In this document: piece by piece, positions 42,201 through 50,847 of the stretch
Layout of the letters: every line of letters starts with the position of its first letter
How positions within the stretch are numbered: the stretch's first letter is position 1
NCBI GenBank assembly: GCA_046156035.1
Contig: JBJXEW010000011.1
Location: forward strand, 1 to 64,000
DNA: 64,000 bases
Direction of reading: 5' to 3'
Source: JAEUIX01 sp046156035
GTDB lineage: Bacteria; Planctomycetota; Phycisphaerae; Phycisphaerales; UBA1924
Translations under genes and position numbers: made by a program
Notes under the pieces: model-generated
What the model was told of the DNA's origin: nothing
Databases searched by the model: none
What the model saw: the letters and a program-made list of their open reading frames with translations, nothing else

Positions 42201-43646
42201 TCAGTTCCGTGAACCACCGCTTTCGCTTGCCGCCTGCTTCTGGATCCACCTCACCGCCGCATCGAGCGCCGGGTCCTGCCCCGCCAGCAGCGCGGCGCGG
42301 GTCAGCGGCAACACCTCATCGGGCATCACACCCCGCCCCTCCAGCACCGCCCCGCCCACGCTCGTGTAGTTCGCAAACGCGTACTGAAATCCATCCCCAT
42401 TCGGCAGTCGCTCAATCACGCTCGGCAGCGCGGCACCGCCCGTCCTCGTCCCGAACACCCGCGCCCGCCCCAAATCCTGCAACCCGCCCGCCAGAATCTC
42501 CGACGTCGAAAGCGACATCTCATCCACCAGAATCGCCAACGGCCCCGTAAACGGCTCCAGCCGCGGGTTGAGCACAAAGTTCAGGCTTAGCGTCCGCATC
42601 GCCATCGTCCCCAGTTTCTGGTTGGGCTTGTCCACAAACAACCCGCCGATCCCCATCCCCATCGCCGCGATCCCGCCCACGTTGCCGCGCAGGTCCAGCA
42701 CCATCCCGCGGCAGTCGCGCATCGATCCAACCGCCTCAGCAAACTTGGGCATGATCGTCCCCGGCTCCAGAAACGTGCTCAGGTGGATGTACCCCACCGT
42801 CCCCGCCGCCACGCGTGCACTCTCAAACCGCACGAGCATTTCCGGGAGGTTGCCGAGTTTGGCCCGCAGGCCCGTCTCCGGCATCAGCGTCAGCGTGCGC
42901 TCGGTGCGCACATCGGCAGCGTCAAGAAACACGATCTTCAACTCATCCCCCGCATCGCCACCGAACCGCCCCTCAAGCGCGAGCGCCAAGCGCGCTTCCA
43001 AAAAACCTTCACCCGCCGTGTTCCGCCGCACGCGCTCAATCACCGGCCCGATCCGCTTGCCCGCCACTTCCTCCACGATCCACCCCGGCCGCACGCCCGC
43101 GCGCTCCGCCGCGCCGCCCGCCCGCACGCTCGCCACCACCGCCGCAGAGTCAATCACGCGGATCGTCAGCCCCGCCTCGCCCGGTCCTGTCGGTTCACTC
43201 GTGCCATCGAAGTCGGTCGGCTCGGCGGCCGACTTCGATGCTCCACCACTCGGATGCTCTCGCTCCCCACTCACCCCCTCGTACGCCTCCGCCGGAATGA
43301 TCCCGAAGTGCGACTGCCCAAGCCGCGCCAGCATCGCCGTCATCGCCCCGCGCGCCTCCTCGGCCGTCGTCGCCGCCGCCACGCGCGGCAAAAACTCCGC
43401 GCGGCACGCTGGCCAGTCCAGCCCGCCCAAAGTCGGGTCAAAGTGCTTGTCGCGCACCGTCTCCCACACCACCTCCAGAGACCGGACGTTCAACTCGCGC
43501 TGGGCCGGGGTCAGCGCCGCCGCCGCCACCGGCGCCTCGCCCGCGGGCCCTTTGGCCGGTGTGGCGCAGGCCGCCACCATCGCCGCCAGCGCCAAGCACA
43601 GGCCCGCCAAGATCGCCGACGGACGCGAAGAAGCCGATATCAACAT
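42201..43646 (-). CDS. S41 family C-terminal processing-type protease, lipoprotein
   Basis: A 481-residue lipoprotein. The signal ends in the lipobox VAACATP (Cys near residue 27). A PDZ domain (VRAGGAAERAGVRPGWIVEEVAG) is followed by the tail-specific protease domain. IDLRGN-like LDLRGNVGG and the nucleophile region VDEMSLSTSEILAGGLQD hold the catalytic Ser, with GTRTGGAALPS as the usual downstream block. It presumably trims envelope proteins. A 12-bp palindrome is translated within residues 135-150, before the PDZ domain. Start ATG 43646 with a GGGGGA ribosome-binding site; an upstream in-frame start adds 25 non-conserved residues. Confidence 0.88.
   Translation of the reverse strand: MLISASSRPSAILAGLCLALAAMVAACATPAKGPAGEAPVAAAALTPAQRELNVRSLEVVWETVRDKHFDPTLGGLDWPACRAEFLPRVAAATTAEEARGAMTAMLARLGQSHFGIIPAEAYEGVSGEREHPSGGASKSAAEPTDFDGTSEPTGPGEAGLTIRVIDSAAVVASVRAGGAAERAGVRPGWIVEEVAGKRIGPVIERVRRNTAGEGFLEARLALALEGRFGGDAGDELKIVFLDAADVRTERTLTLMPETGLRAKLGNLPEMLVRFESARVAAGTVGYIHLSTFLEPGTIMPKFAEAVGSMRDCRGMVLDLRGNVGGIAAMGMGIGGLFVDKPNQKLGTMAMRTLSLNFVLNPRLEPFTGPLAILVDEMSLSTSEILAGGLQDLGRARVFGTRTGGAALPSVIERLPNGDGFQYAFANYTSVGGAVLEGRGVMPDEVLPLTRAALLAGQDPALDAAVRWIQKQAASESGGSRN
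43205..43240. repeat. 12-bp perfect inverted repeat inside the S41 protease gene
   Basis: CATCGAAGTCGG (43205-43216) and its exact inverse CCGACTTCGATG (43229-43240) with a 12-base loop. Translated on the minus strand as part of a Ser/Ala/Pro-rich stretch (SKSAAEPTDFDG) outside the conserved domains. Confidence 0.8.
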
Positions 43647-43765
43647 CAAGATTCCCCCACGCTCCCCGGTGGCGCGGGTAGTGTGTACAAGGCCAAACCA
43701 ACGGCCAGGGTGTTCGATCACCCGTTCGCACGGGGCGAAACCCGCCCCGCCGCAAGGGCGTATGC

Positions 43766-44620
43766 ATGGCGATGCTATGGCGGGCTTTCATGATGGTTGC
43801 GATGGCGGCGGGCGCCGATCCCGCGCCACCGTCCGCCGCCGCGCCCGCGCCACACCCCTCACCGGCAGACACCGCGGTCTCGCTCGTCCTCCCGCCCGTC
43901 AAGCCCCTGGCCTTCTCCGCGCCGCTCGCCGAGGCTCTGGATGAACCGCCCAACTTGCTCGTCTCGCCGCGTGCCACCCCGCACGCCGACGGCCTCACCT
44001 TCCGTTCACGCACCGACATCTACCAGTCCACCGACCTGCCGCGCTCCCTCCCGGCGCGCGTCGGCCAGCCCATTGACCTTGAACTCCGCCGCGCCGGCTC
44101 CATCGAACTCGCCCGCGGCGTGCGCCTCGAAGGGGTCTACACCAGTTTCGACACCCTCGGCGATGCCACGCTCGGAAGCATCCAGATGCGCACACCGACG
44201 GCCGGCCAGCGCGGCCCCGCCGGCGGTGTGGATGTGCTCGAGGCGCGGCTGCACCTTGAAGCCGCGCGTGCCGGGCCGCTCACCCTCGAACTCCTCGGCG
44301 GTATCCGCGCCACCACCATGGACTACCTCCCCGCCTACACGCCCGATGTGGTCCCCCTCAACATCGAGGCCGAACCCATCGTCGGCGCCAGCCTCCGCTG
44401 GGATGTCGTCCGCCGCCTCAGCATCGTCGGTGCCGCCGTCGCCAGCGCTGCCGACCCCGAAGGCATCGCCGACCTCACCGTTGATGCCCGCTGGAGACTC
44501 TCCGGCTCCGCCGAACTCTCCGTGGGCTACCAACTCATGCGCGGCACGTTCGAGCAGCAGGACATTTCGGGGGATGTGAAGCGCGACACGGTGGTGGTGC
44601 AACTCAAACTGAGTTTTTAG
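43766..44620 (+). CDS. Putative outer-membrane beta-barrel protein
   Basis: A 284-residue protein of unknown family. A short hydrophobic start (MAMLWRAFMMVAMAAGA) may be a signal peptide. Residues 60-284 alternate hydrophobic and polar residues in many short strands, e.g. IELARGVRLEGVYTSF, LTLELLGGIRATTMDY and AELSVGYQLMRGTFEQQ. The chain ends VVVQLKLSF with the terminal aromatic residue typical of outer-membrane barrels recognised by Bam. It is divergent from the S41 protease. A pore or adhesin role cannot be decided. Confidence 0.6.
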   Translation: MAMLWRAFMMVAMAAGADPAPPSAAAPAPHPSPADTAVSLVLPPVKPLAFSAPLAEALDEPPNLLVSPRATPHADGLTFRSRTDIYQSTDLPRSLPARVGQPIDLELRRAGSIELARGVRLEGVYTSFDTLGDATLGSIQMRTPTAGQRGPAGGVDVLEARLHLEAARAGPLTLELLGGIRATTMDYLPAYTPDVVPLNIEAEPIVGASLRWDVVRRLSIVGAAVASAADPEGIADLTVDARWRLSGSAELSVGYQLMRGTFEQQDISGDVKRDTVVVQLKLSF

Positions 44621-44635
44621 TTGCCGCCTAACCAA

Positions 44636-44726
44636 CATGCAGCCCGACCGACATGCAGCCCGACCGTCAGGGAGGGCTCCTCTTCCCCCCGCCGCCACGG
44701 GCCCTCCCTCACGGTCGGGCTGCATG
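44636..44726. repeat. Family D inverted repeat element, copy 2
   Basis: A direct CATGCAGCCCGACCGA at 44636 leads into arms 44652-44677 and 44701-44726, inverse copies over 26 bases with one mismatch and a 23-base spacer. Same structure as 20449-20556. It ends 45 bases before the aminotransferase ATG. Confidence 0.85.
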
Positions 44727-44771
44727 CATCGCACCCGCGCGCATCGGCGCTTCCCCCTACCCTCCCCGCCT

Positions 44772-46010
44772 ATGGACATCGCCCGTCTCATCAGCGACCG
44801 CGCACGCAGCGTCGATGCCTCCGGCATCCGCCGCGTGGTGGAACTGGGCAAGAAAATGCCCGACAAGATCGACCTCTCCATCGGCCAGCCCGACTTCGAC
44901 GTTCCCGCGGCCATCAAGAAGGCCGCCTGCGATGCCATCAACTCCGTCCCCGATGGCAAGAGCAACCGCAACGGCTACACCGCTAACCCCGGCCTCGACG
45001 CCCTCCAGGTTGCCATCGCGCGCCGCCTTGAAGCCGAACTTGGCTGGCATGTGCGCGCCCCGGGCATGAACGCGGACAGCCCCACCGGCATGTTCATCAC
45101 CACCGGCACCGCCTCGGCCCTCGCGCTGGCCTACCTCGCCGTGCTCGGCCCCGGCGATGAGATCATCATCCCCGACCCCTACTTCACCATCTACCCGGAA
45201 ATGGCCAAGGTCTGCCACGCCAAGGCCGTGGCGTGCGACACCTACCCGGATTTCCGCCTCACCGCCGCGCGTGTGGCCCCGCTCATCACGCCGCGCACCA
45301 AGATGGTGCTGCTCAACTCACCCGGCAACCCCTCGGGCGCGGTGATGACGAGCGCGGAGTGCGATGACCTCCTCGCTCTCTGCCGCGGCCGCGGCATCCT
45401 CCTCATCTCCGACGAAATCTACGACGAGTTCACCTTCTCCGAGAGCCGCACCGAACCGCCCGCAAACCCCTCGTCCCTCGTGGGCCTCACTCCGGGCACG
45501 CTCCTCTGCCCCAGCCCCGCACGCCGCGCTCGCGCCGAAGAAGACGTCCTCCTCATCCGCGGCTTCGGAAAAACCTACGGCATCACCGGCTGGCGTCTGG
45601 GCTACGCCGTGGGCCCCATGGCCCTCATCGAGCAGATGGTGAAACTCCAGCAGCACACCATCGTGTGCGCCCCCACACCATTGCAGTGGGGGGCCGTGGC
45701 CGCGCTGGAAACGGACATGCGCTCCACCGTCGCCCATTACGAGCAGCGCCGCAACCGCGTCTACGAGCGCCTCAGCCGCGTGGCCGAGGTCTCCAAGCCC
45801 GGCGGCGCGTACTACGCCTTCCCGCGCATCCCGCCCAAACTCGGCCTCACGGCCCAGCAGTTCGCCGACAAACTCGTGGAGCGCAAGGTGCTGGTCATCC
45901 CCGGCAACGTCTTCTCCACGCGCGACACGCACATCCGCATCTCCTTCGCCGTGCGCGATGACATCCTCGACCGCGGCATCGACGAAATCTGCCGCGCGAT
46001 GGGGGGGTAG
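44772..46010 (+). CDS. PLP-dependent class I/II aminotransferase
   Basis: A 412-residue fold-type I aminotransferase of the aspartate aminotransferase group. Motifs seen are LSIGQPDFDVP, NGYTANPGLDALQVAIARR, TTGTASALALAYLA, NSPGNPSGAVM, SDEIYDEF, and the PLP-lysine site GFGKTYGITGWRLGYAVG. The C-terminal FPRIPPK...RISFAVRDD closes the fold. It would transfer amino groups between amino acids and 2-oxo acids; substrate unknown. The 44637 open-frame start falls inside the inverted repeat, so ATG 44772 is used. Confidence 0.9.
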   Translation: MDIARLISDRARSVDASGIRRVVELGKKMPDKIDLSIGQPDFDVPAAIKKAACDAINSVPDGKSNRNGYTANPGLDALQVAIARRLEAELGWHVRAPGMNADSPTGMFITTGTASALALAYLAVLGPGDEIIIPDPYFTIYPEMAKVCHAKAVACDTYPDFRLTAARVAPLITPRTKMVLLNSPGNPSGAVMTSAECDDLLALCRGRGILLISDEIYDEFTFSESRTEPPANPSSLVGLTPGTLLCPSPARRARAEEDVLLIRGFGKTYGITGWRLGYAVGPMALIEQMVKLQQHTIVCAPTPLQWGAVAALETDMRSTVAHYEQRRNRVYERLSRVAEVSKPGGAYYAFPRIPPKLGLTAQQFADKLVERKVLVIPGNVFSTRDTHIRISFAVRDDILDRGIDEICRAMGG

Positions 46011-46238
46011 GGAACCCTCAGAGCGTCGTCGCGCGCTCTTACGCCGCTGCGCAATGCTCGCCGCGATCTCGTCCACAGTTTGCGCGTCCAGCCGCGCGCC
46101 CCGTTCGGCCGTGTAGTCGCCAGTGCCCATGCCCAACTGGCGCAGGAAGCGCAGGGCATCGGCCGGTCCGAGCCTGACGACCAGCGCCTCGAGCGCTTCG
46201 CGCCGCACCTCGGCATCGCTCAGCGCGCATCCGTTCAT
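46011..46238 (-). CDS. Small helical protein (N-terminal part of a frame running antisense into the aminotransferase gene)
   Basis: From ATG 46238 the frame reads a recognisable small-protein pattern: LSDAEVRREALEALVVRLGPADALRFLRQLG, then GTGDYTAERGARLDAQTVDEIAASIAQRR. This kind of protein of 70-100 residues (ALxxxLGxxDALRFLxQ..GxGDYTxER...T.DEI) is common in cyanobacteria and planctomycetes, often near toxin-antitoxin genes. The expected stop after IAQRRKSARRRSE is missing. The frame stays open, antisense to the aminotransferase, to 45318. Only the supported part is annotated. A frameshift at the 3' end is likely. Confidence 0.55.
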
Positions 46239-46301
46239 TGATGCACCATCTCCCTTACAAGCGCCACAGGATTCAGGGGCAGCACCGGTGAACCAGCACG
46301 C

Positions 46302-47369
46302 TCAGTCGCCTTCGGGCACCGGGTGGATCATGTAGTCGGTATCTCGGCCCTGGCGCGAGTGTAGCGCGGTTGCGTTGCCCACAGCACAGGCCTTTCCACC
46401 GTTGTCGATGCCGTCAAAGCCCACGGAGTAGAGCGTGTAGCCGCGCCCACCCGCCTCACCGGGCACCACCCTGTACAGAAACCCACCCGCGTGCATCGGG
46501 TCTTCCGGGAACGCGGGCATGAACGCCGGCACGAGTTCCGTCAGCGCCACCGGCGGCCGTCCGCGCGCCGCTCGAAAGGCCTCGATCGCGAAGAACGTCG
46601 CCATCCCGTGCTGCACGGTCAGCCACTGGTCCGCCGCGCCCACCGAACGGTCCAACGCGGGGGCAACAGCAGCCACGGCGAGGTACGAGCGATCGGCAAA
46701 CCCTTCCATCGCCGGCGGCGTGCGACCCCGCCGTTCCGCGGCCGTCAATCGGGAGAACGCGGTCCACGGTGCCCAGTGCGCGCGCAGGTGCAACAGGTTG
46801 GCGGCGCGATTGATCCGTCGGATCGCGACGTCTGCCGTGGCCGACCAGACCATTTCTTCCGCCGCCAGGCGCTCGCCCTCCACCACATCGGCCGCGCTGG
46901 TCAGCGAGAGTGAAAAGAGCCGCTGTGAGAAGGCGGCCATGAACGCCGCGTCGCCGTGGCCTTGCAGCACCGCATCTCGCAACTCATCGGCCAAGCGGGC
47001 GACCATCGCGCGCGCGGTCAGCGTGGTGATCTGGTCGCATCCCGCCGCGGCCGTGGAGGCCAGCACGAGCACCTCGTCGGCCGCGGTCAGGCATGCCGCG
47101 GTGTCGTCGCGCGTCAAAGCTTCAACCGCCGCGCGGCAAAGCGCCTTGGTCCGATCCCGCCGCTGCGTCCAGGTCTCCGACTCGTCGAGCCTGCCCGGCC
47201 GCGGCACCAGGCGCGCCCGCGCCCGCTCGACGAGCGCCGCTCTTGCCCCTGCGATATCGGGCTTGGGGAGTGCTGGGCCGAAGTACAAGAGCCGCCGCGC
47301 AGCGATCGCCCCAGCGATCAAGCCGCCCAGCACCAGCACCAAGATGGCGATGACGATGACGCGGCGCAC
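46302..47369 (-). CDS. Membrane-anchored hypothetical protein
   Basis: A 355-residue protein with one N-terminal membrane helix (VIVIAILVLVLGGLIAGAIAA) and a large extracytoplasmic helical domain. The C-terminus (YTLYSVGFDGIDNGG...DYMIHPVPEGD) resembles the ending of planctomycete proteins in which a GspG-like Ca loop (YSxGxDGxDNGG) closes the fold. VALTELVPAFMPAFPEDPMHAGGFLYR is likewise typical. No family can be named. It begins 6 bases after the 3-hydroxyacyl-CoA dehydrogenase stop on the same strand, so the two are co-transcribed. Confidence 0.65.
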   Translation of the reverse strand: MRRVIVIAILVLVLGGLIAGAIAARRLLYFGPALPKPDIAGARAALVERARARLVPRPGRLDESETWTQRRDRTKALCRAAVEALTRDDTAACLTAADEVLVLASTAAAGCDQITTLTARAMVARLADELRDAVLQGHGDAAFMAAFSQRLFSLSLTSAADVVEGERLAAEEMVWSATADVAIRRINRAANLLHLRAHWAPWTAFSRLTAAERRGRTPPAMEGFADRSYLAVAAVAPALDRSVGAADQWLTVQHGMATFFAIEAFRAARGRPPVALTELVPAFMPAFPEDPMHAGGFLYRVVPGEAGGRGYTLYSVGFDGIDNGGKACAVGNATALHSRQGRDTDYMIHPVPEGD

Positions 47370-47375
47370 CCGCCC

Positions 47376-48245
47376 TCACTTCTTCGCGTACTCAAACACC
47401 CCCCGCCCCGTCTTGTCGCCCAGCCGCCCGGCCGTCACGAGTTGCTTCAAGAGCGGGCACGCGCGGTACCGGTCGTTGTTCAGCCCGTCCGCCAGCACGT
47501 TCATGATGTGCACGCACGTGTCCAGCCCGATGAAGTCCGCCAGGCGCAGCGGCCCCATGGGGAAGTTGCAGCCGAGTTTCATGATCCCGTCGATCGCCTC
47601 CGGCTCGGCCACACCCTCCATCCACGCGTAAAACGCCTCGTTGATCATCGGCATCAGCACGCGGTTGCTCACAAACCCCGCCCGGTCGTTGGCCTTCAGG
47701 GCCGTCTTGCCCATCGCCGTGGCCAGCGCCACCGTCCGCTCCGTCACCGCCGGGCTCGTCTGCATCGCGGGGATCACCTCCACCAACTGCATCAGTGGCA
47801 CGGGGTTGAAAAAGTGCATCCCCACCACGCGGCTCGCGCTCGCCCCGCACGCCGTCGCGATCTCCGTGATGCTGATGCTGCTGGTGTTGCTCGCCAGCAC
47901 CACCCGCTCATCCGGATACATCTTCGCCAGCGTGCTGAACAACTCCCTCTTCACCTTCGCATCCTCAACCACCGCCTCGATCACCCAGTCGCAGCCGGTG
48001 AGGCCTTCGAGGTTCTCCACGAACCGGATGCGCCCCGCCGCCGCGTCCGCATCCGCCTGCGTCATCTTCCCCTTCTCCACAAACTTCGCCAGGCTCTTCT
48101 TGTGCACGCCCTTGCACCGTTCGATCGCCCCCGGGAACGAATCGAACACCACCACCGCCATCCCGGCAGCCGCGGCCACCTGCGCAATCCCCCCGCCCAT
48201 CTGCCCCGCACCCAGCACGCCCAGAGTTCCAACGCCGTGAGACAT
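47376..48245 (-). CDS. hbd: 3-hydroxyacyl-CoA (3-hydroxybutyryl-CoA) dehydrogenase
   Basis: A 289-residue NAD-dependent dehydrogenase of beta-oxidation or butanoyl-CoA metabolism. The Rossmann motif GVLGAGQMGGGIAQVAA opens the chain. ASNTSSISITEIA, the catalytic HFFNPVPLMQLVEVI with His, FVSNRVLMPMINEA, and the C-terminal LADFIGLDTCVHIM and GDKTGRGVFEY are all standard. The length matches short-form Hbd, with no fused hydratase. The start ATG 48245 is preceded by GAGGAA. No thiolase or crotonase lies next to it. Confidence 0.93.
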   Translation of the reverse strand: MSHGVGTLGVLGAGQMGGGIAQVAAAAGMAVVVFDSFPGAIERCKGVHKKSLAKFVEKGKMTQADADAAAGRIRFVENLEGLTGCDWVIEAVVEDAKVKRELFSTLAKMYPDERVVLASNTSSISITEIATACGASASRVVGMHFFNPVPLMQLVEVIPAMQTSPAVTERTVALATAMGKTALKANDRAGFVSNRVLMPMINEAFYAWMEGVAEPEAIDGIMKLGCNFPMGPLRLADFIGLDTCVHIMNVLADGLNNDRYRACPLLKQLVTAGRLGDKTGRGVFEYAKK

Positions 48246-48264
48246 GGTGTGTTCCTCGTGAAAG

Positions 48265-48384
48265 GAGCAAATGGCAAAGAGCAAAGGGCAAATGAACACC
48301 ACCGTTCACGCCCACGATCGCGTACAGGTTAGCGTCGCGCCTCCGATTTGCCATTTGCTCTTTGCCATTTGCCATTTGCCATTT
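48265..48384. repeat. Inverted GCAAATGGC-type repeats in a divergent promoter region
   Basis: Left copy 48265-48294 (GCAAATGGCAAAGAGCAAAG) and a longer inverse copy 48346-48384 (repeated TTTGCCATTTGCC). Each lies just upstream of one of the divergent starts, 48245 and 48396. The sequence is AT-rich in a GC-rich genome. Confidence 0.75.
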
Positions 48385-48395
48385 ACGCTTCCCCC

Positions 48396-48710
48396 ATGTC
48401 CCGCCTCGCCAAACTCGAATCCCTCCTCGCGGCGGACCCGTTCGACACCTTCATCCTCTACGGCCTTGCTCAGGAGCACGCCAAGCTCGCCGACTGGCCC
48501 CGCGCCATCGCCTTCTACGACCGCACGCTCGCCGTCGACCCTGCGTATTGCTACGCCTATTTCCACAAGGCCAAGGCCCAGGTCAGCGCGGGCGATCTCG
48601 CGGCCGCGAAAGCCACTGTCGCCACCGGCCTCGCCGCCGCGCAGCGCGCCGGAGACAGCAAAGCGCTCAACGAACTCGGCGAGTTGCAGATCGAACTCGA
48701 CGATGCCTGA
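48396..48710 (+). CDS. Small TPR-repeat protein
   Basis: A 104-residue protein with about two and a half tetratricopeptide units: DTFILYGLAQEHAKLADWPRAIAFYDRTLAVDP, then AYCYAYFHKAKAQVSAGDLAAAKATVATGLA. The consensus positions (W-LG-Y-A-F-A-P) are well kept. It is a protein-interaction scaffold with no obvious partner. The start ATG lies 12 bases after the AT-rich repeat. Confidence 0.75.
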   Translation: MSRLAKLESLLAADPFDTFILYGLAQEHAKLADWPRAIAFYDRTLAVDPAYCYAYFHKAKAQVSAGDLAAAKATVATGLAAAQRAGDSKALNELGELQIELDDA

Positions 48711-48730
48711 GCCGCGTTGTGCCGCGCCGC

Positions 48731-48760
48731 TCAATGAGGCCCCGGCGCAAGCCGGGGCTC
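48731..48760 (+). terminator. Family C hairpin after the TPR gene
   Basis: AATGAGGCCCCGGC, loop GCAA, GCCGGGGCTCT. Twenty bases past the TPR stop. The T tract is weak (CTCTCG). Confidence 0.6.
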
Positions 48761-48781
48761 TCGCGGCCTGCGGCCTCCGCA

Positions 48782-48815
48782 CCCCCTCCCAGAGGGAGGG
48801 GGCAGGGGTGGGCGG
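48782..48815. repeat. Palindrome family B copy, intergenic
   Basis: CCCCCTCCC AGA GGGAGGGGG with the usual tail (GGTGGGCGGG here). Lies between two family C hairpins. Confidence 0.85.
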
Positions 48816-48851
48816 GTCTGCCTTTGTAACCGGTTCGCCGAATCGGCTCAC

Positions 48852-48880
48852 AAAAAAACCCCGGCTCGTGCCGGGGCTTG
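48852..48880 (-). terminator. Terminator of the LivJ-like gene
   Basis: On the minus strand GCCCCGGC, loop ACGA, GCCGGGG, then seven T. It lies 50 bases past the binding-protein stop. Confidence 0.8.
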
Positions 48881-48929
48881 TGCCTTGCTCTTCGCTGTCC
48901 CCTGTCCGCTATCCCCTGTCCCCTTGCCC

Positions 48930-50099
48930 TCACTTCTCCGGGTTGATCGTCGTCACATACACCGGGATGCCGCCCTTCATCTGCAGAATCACCGCCGCCT
49001 TCACCGCGTTGCGGTCCTTGTCGATGGTGATGTTGCCCGTAACCCCCTTGAAGTCCTTGGTCGCGGCGATCGCGTCGCGCAAGTCCGTTCCCTTCAGGCT
49101 CTTGGCCCGCTTCATGGCATCGAACAGAAAGTTCGTCGCGTCATACGCCTGGGCGGTAACACTGTCGGGCGTCTCGCCGTCGTACTCGGCCTTGAACCGC
49201 TTGATGAAGTTCTGGATCACCGGCGAAGGGTCATCCGGCGAGTAGTGGTTCGAATAAAACGCCCCGTCAATCGCCGTCCCGCCGATCTCCGCGAGTTTGG
49301 GGCTCTCCCACCCGTCGCCGCCCAGCAGCGCCGCCGTGATCCCCAGTTTCCGGGCCTGAATCGCGATGTTCCCCACCTCCGTGTAATACCCCGGAATGAA
49401 GATGATGTCGGCACCGGCCCCCTTGATGCGCTGCAACTGGGCCGTGAAGTCCTGGTCGCCCCCGTTGTACGTCTGCTCGGTCGCGATCTTCCCGCCGAAC
49501 TTCACGAAGTTCTTCTTGAACTCGCTCGCCAGGCCCGTGCTGTACGGCTGCGCCTGATCGAACAGAATCGCCGCGGATCTGGCCTTCTGGTTCTCCGCCG
49601 CGAACTTCGCGCACACATACCCCTGGAACGGGTCAATAAAGCACACGCGGAAGATCATGTCGCCAACCTTCGTCACACGCGGGTTGGTGCTGCTGGGCGT
49701 GATCATCGGCACGCCGTTCTCCTGGCAGATCGGCGCCCCCGCCAGCGAGCGGCCGCTGGCCACCTCGCCCAGCACCGCCACCACCTTGTCGTTGGTCACC
49801 ATCCGCGTCACCACGTTCGCCGCTTCCTTCAGGTCGCTGCGCGTGTCATACTCCGTCAGCGCAATCGGCCTCCCGTTCAACCCTCCCGCGGCATTGAAAT
49901 CCTTGATCGCCAGACGGATCGCCTTGCTCGACCCCTGCCCGAACGTCGCCTCCGAACCCGTCAGCGAGCCGAAGTGCCCGACCTTGATCGGTTCGCCCTT
50001 CGCCGGCTCCGCCATCTTCCCGCACGCGCCGCCCGAGAACGCCGCCACAGCCACCGCCGCGGCGAGAGTGAGAACCGAACGCGTGGAAATACGTTTCAT
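48930..50099 (-). CDS. Branched-chain amino acid-type ABC transporter substrate-binding lipoprotein (LivJ-like)
   Basis: A 389-residue periplasmic binding protein of the Peripla_BP_6 family. A lipoprotein signal peptide (LTLAAAVAVAAFSGGAC) gives an anchored Cys near residue 26. The body matches LivJ/LivK: IKVGHFGSLTGSEATFGQ, IALTEYDTRSD, TPSSTNPRVTK, FRVCFIDPFQGYV, and GADIIFIPGYYTEV, with a C-terminal GVTGNITIDKDRNAVKAAVILQ. Permease and ATPase genes (livHMGF) are not in the window, so it is detached from its transporter. Start ATG 50099. Confidence 0.9.
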   Translation of the reverse strand: MKRISTRSVLTLAAAVAVAAFSGGACGKMAEPAKGEPIKVGHFGSLTGSEATFGQGSSKAIRLAIKDFNAAGGLNGRPIALTEYDTRSDLKEAANVVTRMVTNDKVVAVLGEVASGRSLAGAPICQENGVPMITPSSTNPRVTKVGDMIFRVCFIDPFQGYVCAKFAAENQKARSAAILFDQAQPYSTGLASEFKKNFVKFGGKIATEQTYNGGDQDFTAQLQRIKGAGADIIFIPGYYTEVGNIAIQARKLGITAALLGGDGWESPKLAEIGGTAIDGAFYSNHYSPDDPSPVIQNFIKRFKAEYDGETPDSVTAQAYDATNFLFDAMKRAKSLKGTDLRDAIAATKDFKGVTGNITIDKDRNAVKAAVILQMKGGIPVYVTTINPEK

Positions 50100-50382
50100 G
50101 GTGAGTCTGCTCCAGAAAGAAAATCGAGCCAAGCCCTATGGCCACAGGATGATAACGGCCCTGTGCCGTGGTTTCGTGGCGGCCGACGCGCGGATTCACA
50201 GGTCCCTCGCCACCCCCCTCTGACACCCCTCTGTCAGTCATGGGCCGCGTTTGCGCGCGATTGTGTGGACACGCCGTACAAACACCTTGCAACGGGCCGG
50301 AGTCGGGGCCAACATCGTGGGGATCGCCCGCACGTGGTCGCGGGCGCGTTGAGCAGCCAAGCACACACACAGGAGTCCGCGC
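50100..50382. promoter_or_regulatory. Divergent intergenic region, LivJ-like gene / terminase module
   Basis: 283 bases between divergent starts. It includes a near-duplicate CCCCTCTGACACCCCTCTGT at about 50215-50235. Promoters for both sides must lie here, but no confident boxes could be assigned. The HTH gene has no strong Shine-Dalgarno (CAGGAG 13 bases before ATG). Confidence 0.4.
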
Positions 50383-50847
50383 ATGAACAACCACGCCGCC
50401 ATCCCCGGAGCCTCCCCCGTCACCCTCAAGCGGGCCCGTGCCCGCGCCTTCGCCGAGCGTGCCGCGCAGCGCGCGGCCCACCTCCCCGAGGCCGAGCGCC
50501 TCCTCGTCCTGGCCATCTGCCAGCAAGGCCAAAGCGCCACGCACCTCGCTGCGCTCATGGGCAAGCCCTCCCGCACCATCCGCCGCCGCATCCGCAACCT
50601 CCTCCGCCGGGTCATGACCCCCGAGTTCGCCCTCGTCGTGGCCTCGCGCCAAGACTGGGCGCCCACCATGCGCGATGTCGCCACCGCCTGCATCATCAAC
50701 GGCCGCAGCCTCACCGCCGCCGCGAGAGACCTCTCCCTCTCCTACCACATCGTCCGCCGCCACCGTGATGCCATCGTCGCCATGGCCCGCGCTCAGTCCT
50801 CCCGCACCGCACGCACGTTGCCCGCACAGCACAAGGCGGCCGCGTGA
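50383..50847 (+). CDS. Double helix-turn-helix protein, first gene of the terminase module
   Basis: A 154-residue basic DNA-binding protein with two HTH-like units. The first, residues 40-80, is ERLLVLAICQQGQSATHLAALMG with a KPSRTIRRRIRNLLRR recognition helix, like sigma region 4. The second, residues 105-135, is GRSLTAAARDLSLSYHIVRRHRDAIVAM. Because it heads an operon with a terminase large subunit, it could serve as a small-terminase-like DNA recogniser or as the operon regulator. Its stop overlaps the next start (GTGA), indicating coupled translation. No named family recognised. Confidence 0.7.
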   Translation: MNNHAAIPGASPVTLKRARARAFAERAAQRAAHLPEAERLLVLAICQQGQSATHLAALMGKPSRTIRRRIRNLLRRVMTPEFALVVASRQDWAPTMRDVATACIINGRSLTAAARDLSLSYHIVRRHRDAIVAMARAQSSRTARTLPAQHKAAA

